Source: an uncultured Flavobacteriaceae bacterium (lineage in GTDB: Bacteria > Bacteroidota > Bacteroidia > Flavobacteriales > Flavobacteriaceae). From it: a DNA stretch of 7,584 nt. The stretch covers positions 1 through 7,584 of the forward strand of contig CAJWAY010000058.1 in NCBI GenBank assembly GCA_913020685.1. Direction: 5' to 3'. Made by a program: the position numbers and the translations under genes. Below, one piece after another: positions 6,244 through 7,584 of this stretch. The first letter of the stretch is position 1. The number at the start of each line of letters is the position of its first letter. The notes under the pieces were generated by a model. The model made no database searches, was not told where the DNA came from, and saw nothing but the letters and a program-made list of their open reading frames with translations.

Positions 6244-7503
6244 ATGTTTGCTTTAATTGATTGCAATAATTTTTATGCTTCTTGCGAACGGGTTTTCCAA
6301 CCTCAGTATGAGGGTAAGGCAGTGGTTATTCTTTCCAATAACGACGGTTGTGTCATTGCCAGGAGCAATGAAGCCAAAGCCCTAGGAATTCCTATGGGAG
6401 CTCCTGCCTTCAAATTTCGGAACGAATTCAAAAAGCACAACATCAAAGTTTTTTCTTCCAACTATCCCCTTTATGGGGATATGAGCCATCGGGTAATGAA
6501 AATCTTGGAAACCTACACCCCCAATATCGAAATTTACAGTATAGACGAGGCCTTTTTAAAGTTCGAAGGCTTTGATTATTTTGATCTCCATACAATGGGT
6601 TTAAAAATGCGTAAACAAGTAAGGCGTTGGACCGGAATCCCAATTTCGGTAGGGCTGGCCCCTTCTAAAGCCTTGGCCAAAATCGCCAATAAAATTGCCA
6701 AAAAATTTGACGAAAGAACCCAAGGAGTTTACTGTATAGACAGTGACAAAAAACGACTGAAAGCACTTAAGTGGACTCCCATAGAAGATATTTGGGGCGT
6801 TGGCAGGCAACACGCCAAACGACTCCAAGCCTTAGGCGTAACAACCGCCTTGGATTTTGTGAATTTGCCCGACGAATGGGTCAAAAAACAAATGAGTATA
6901 CTGGGACTGCGATTGAAAAGAGACCTGGAAGGTATTCCCTGCACACAATTGGAAGAGGTAACACCAGCAAAGAAATCCATTGCTGTTACGCGAAGTTTTA
7001 AAAATCTACTTACTATATTTAATAATCTTGAAGAGCGCATTACCACCTATACACTCCTAGGAGCTGAAAAACTACGAAAGCAAAAAAGCTATGCTACTGC
7101 TCTCCATGTCTTTGTGAGAAGCAATCCCTTTGATCCCAATGCTGCACAATACCGCAACGGTTGTACCCTAACCCTGCCCCATGCCACAGACTCCAACTTT
7201 GTGTTGAATCGTTATGCATTGATGGGGTTGAGGAGTATTTTCAAACCGGGAATTGAATACAAAAAAGCAGGGGTGATACTGTTGGGACTGACACCTTCAG
7301 CTTCGAGACAAATTACCTTGTTCGAACAGGACACGTCAAAACACACGGCATTGATGCAAACCCTAGACAAAATTCACCGCCGTTATGGACCACACCGAAT
7401 GAAACTGGCCAGTCAGGATTTAAAACAAACCTGGAAAATGAAACAAGAGCATCTTTCAAACCGATTTACCACAGAAATCTACGAAATCATCAGAGTGAAA
7501 TGA
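6244..7503 (+). CDS. umuC: Y-family translesion DNA polymerase UmuC (DNA polymerase V catalytic subunit)
   Basis: A 419-residue protein, near E. coli UmuC (422). It copies past DNA lesions at low fidelity, normally with processed UmuD as partner. The palm begins at once with FALIDCNNFYASCE: catalytic D6 and steric-gate Y11. SNNDGCVIARSNEAKALG (31-48) matches the UmuC finger region, and YSIDEAF carries catalytic D101 and E102. A thumb helix-hairpin-helix follows at about 180-205 (IEDIWGVGRQHAKRL). The little-finger domain occupies about 240-350, and QITLF at 356-360 is a good beta-clamp-binding motif. The ATG at 6244 is chosen because the family starts with MFALxD; an in-frame TTG at 6208 would add 12 unrelated residues. 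All catalytic residues are intact. Upstream is the divergent sucA rather than a umuD; the next gene overlaps its stop by ATGA. Confidence 0.95.
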   Translation: MFALIDCNNFYASCERVFQPQYEGKAVVILSNNDGCVIARSNEAKALGIPMGAPAFKFRNEFKKHNIKVFSSNYPLYGDMSHRVMKILETYTPNIEIYSIDEAFLKFEGFDYFDLHTMGLKMRKQVRRWTGIPISVGLAPSKALAKIANKIAKKFDERTQGVYCIDSDKKRLKALKWTPIEDIWGVGRQHAKRLQALGVTTALDFVNLPDEWVKKQMSILGLRLKRDLEGIPCTQLEEVTPAKKSIAVTRSFKNLLTIFNNLEERITTYTLLGAEKLRKQKSYATALHVFVRSNPFDPNAAQYRNGCTLTLPHATDSNFVLNRYALMGLRSIFKPGIEYKKAGVILLGLTPSASRQITLFEQDTSKHTALMQTLDKIHRRYGPHRMKLASQDLKQTWKMKQEHLSNRFTTEIYEIIRVK

Positions 7504-7584
7504 GTGATAAAAAAGATAAAATCATATTCTTTCAACCGGATCAGGAATTGGGAAAATCCTCCTTTTTGGTACAAGAGGGTATTT
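7500..7584 (+). CDS. Start of a UmuD-like gene, cut off by the right edge
   Basis: An ATG at 7500-7502 overlaps the umuC stop (ATGA), a sign of translational coupling. The frame then stays open to the edge for 28 codons. The visible N terminus contains KIIFFQPDQELG and then FLVQEGI (22-28). This resembles the start of UmuD, which in E. coli has FIKP near the N terminus followed by LVQCG at the self-cleavage site; here the counterparts would be FFQP at 10-13 and LVQEG at 23-27. UmuD is a LexA-like S24 peptidase family protein that is cleaved on RecA filaments and then partners UmuC. The catalytic Ser-Lys region is outside the window, so the identification rests on 28 residues and on coupling to umuC. 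That a coding region starts here is much surer than its name. Confidence 0.55.
   Translation, partial: MSDKKDKIIFFQPDQELGKSSFLVQEGI

Noticed and set aside
6729..7046. Minus-strand open frame inside umuC
   Set aside because: Antisense to conserved thumb and little-finger coding sequence; no recognisable motif.
1..7584. CRISPR array, insertion sequence, phage module or riboswitch
   Set aside because: No regularly spaced repeats, transposase motifs, terminal inverted repeats, phage genes or recognisable riboswitch cores were seen on either strand.

Overview
The window looks like a chromosomal segment of a Bacteroidota bacterium, most likely class Flavobacteriia. The evidence is the family flavour of the two 2-oxoglutarate dehydrogenase subunits (E1 beginning MDKYSFLNSAH, E2 beginning MILEMKVPSPGES), a tRNA gene without an encoded CCA end, the lack of clear Shine-Dalgarno sequences before most genes, and several perfect or near matches to the Bacteroidota -7 promoter element TAnnTTTG. 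This placement is from memory of the families; no database was searched.

Layout, left to right. Positions 1-637 are very A+T-rich (hand count for 181-300: 24 G/C in 120 bases) and hold no convincing complete gene, only a 48-codon open frame running in from the left edge. A tRNA-Ser(GGA) lies on the minus strand at 638-726, downstream of a minus-strand TatD-family metal-dependent hydrolase (835-1602). Divergent from tatD is a small plus-strand retropepsin-like aspartic protease (1654-2070) with a TTG start. Its stop overlaps, tail to tail, the stop of odhB/sucB. The minus-strand operon sucA-sucB (3280-6057 and 2065-3276) encodes E1 and E2 of 2-oxoglutarate dehydrogenase with a 3-base gap. Across a 186-base divergent intergenic region, umuC (6244-7503, plus) encodes a complete Y-family translesion polymerase. 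It overlaps by ATGA a gene that runs off the right edge and whose first 28 residues resemble UmuD.

The genes fall into functional blocks: a TCA-cycle pair (SucA and SucB, which need an E3 encoded elsewhere), an SOS-type mutagenesis pair (UmuC with a probable UmuD), and two small singletons, a TatD nuclease and an aspartic protease of unknown target. No CRISPR array, insertion sequence, phage gene or obvious new multi-gene system is visible; most of the window is ordinary housekeeping DNA. The points most worth a second look are the reversed umuC-then-umuD-like order, the palindromic shared stop site TTATAA, the protease start and promoter, and the A+T-rich stretch beside tRNA-Ser.
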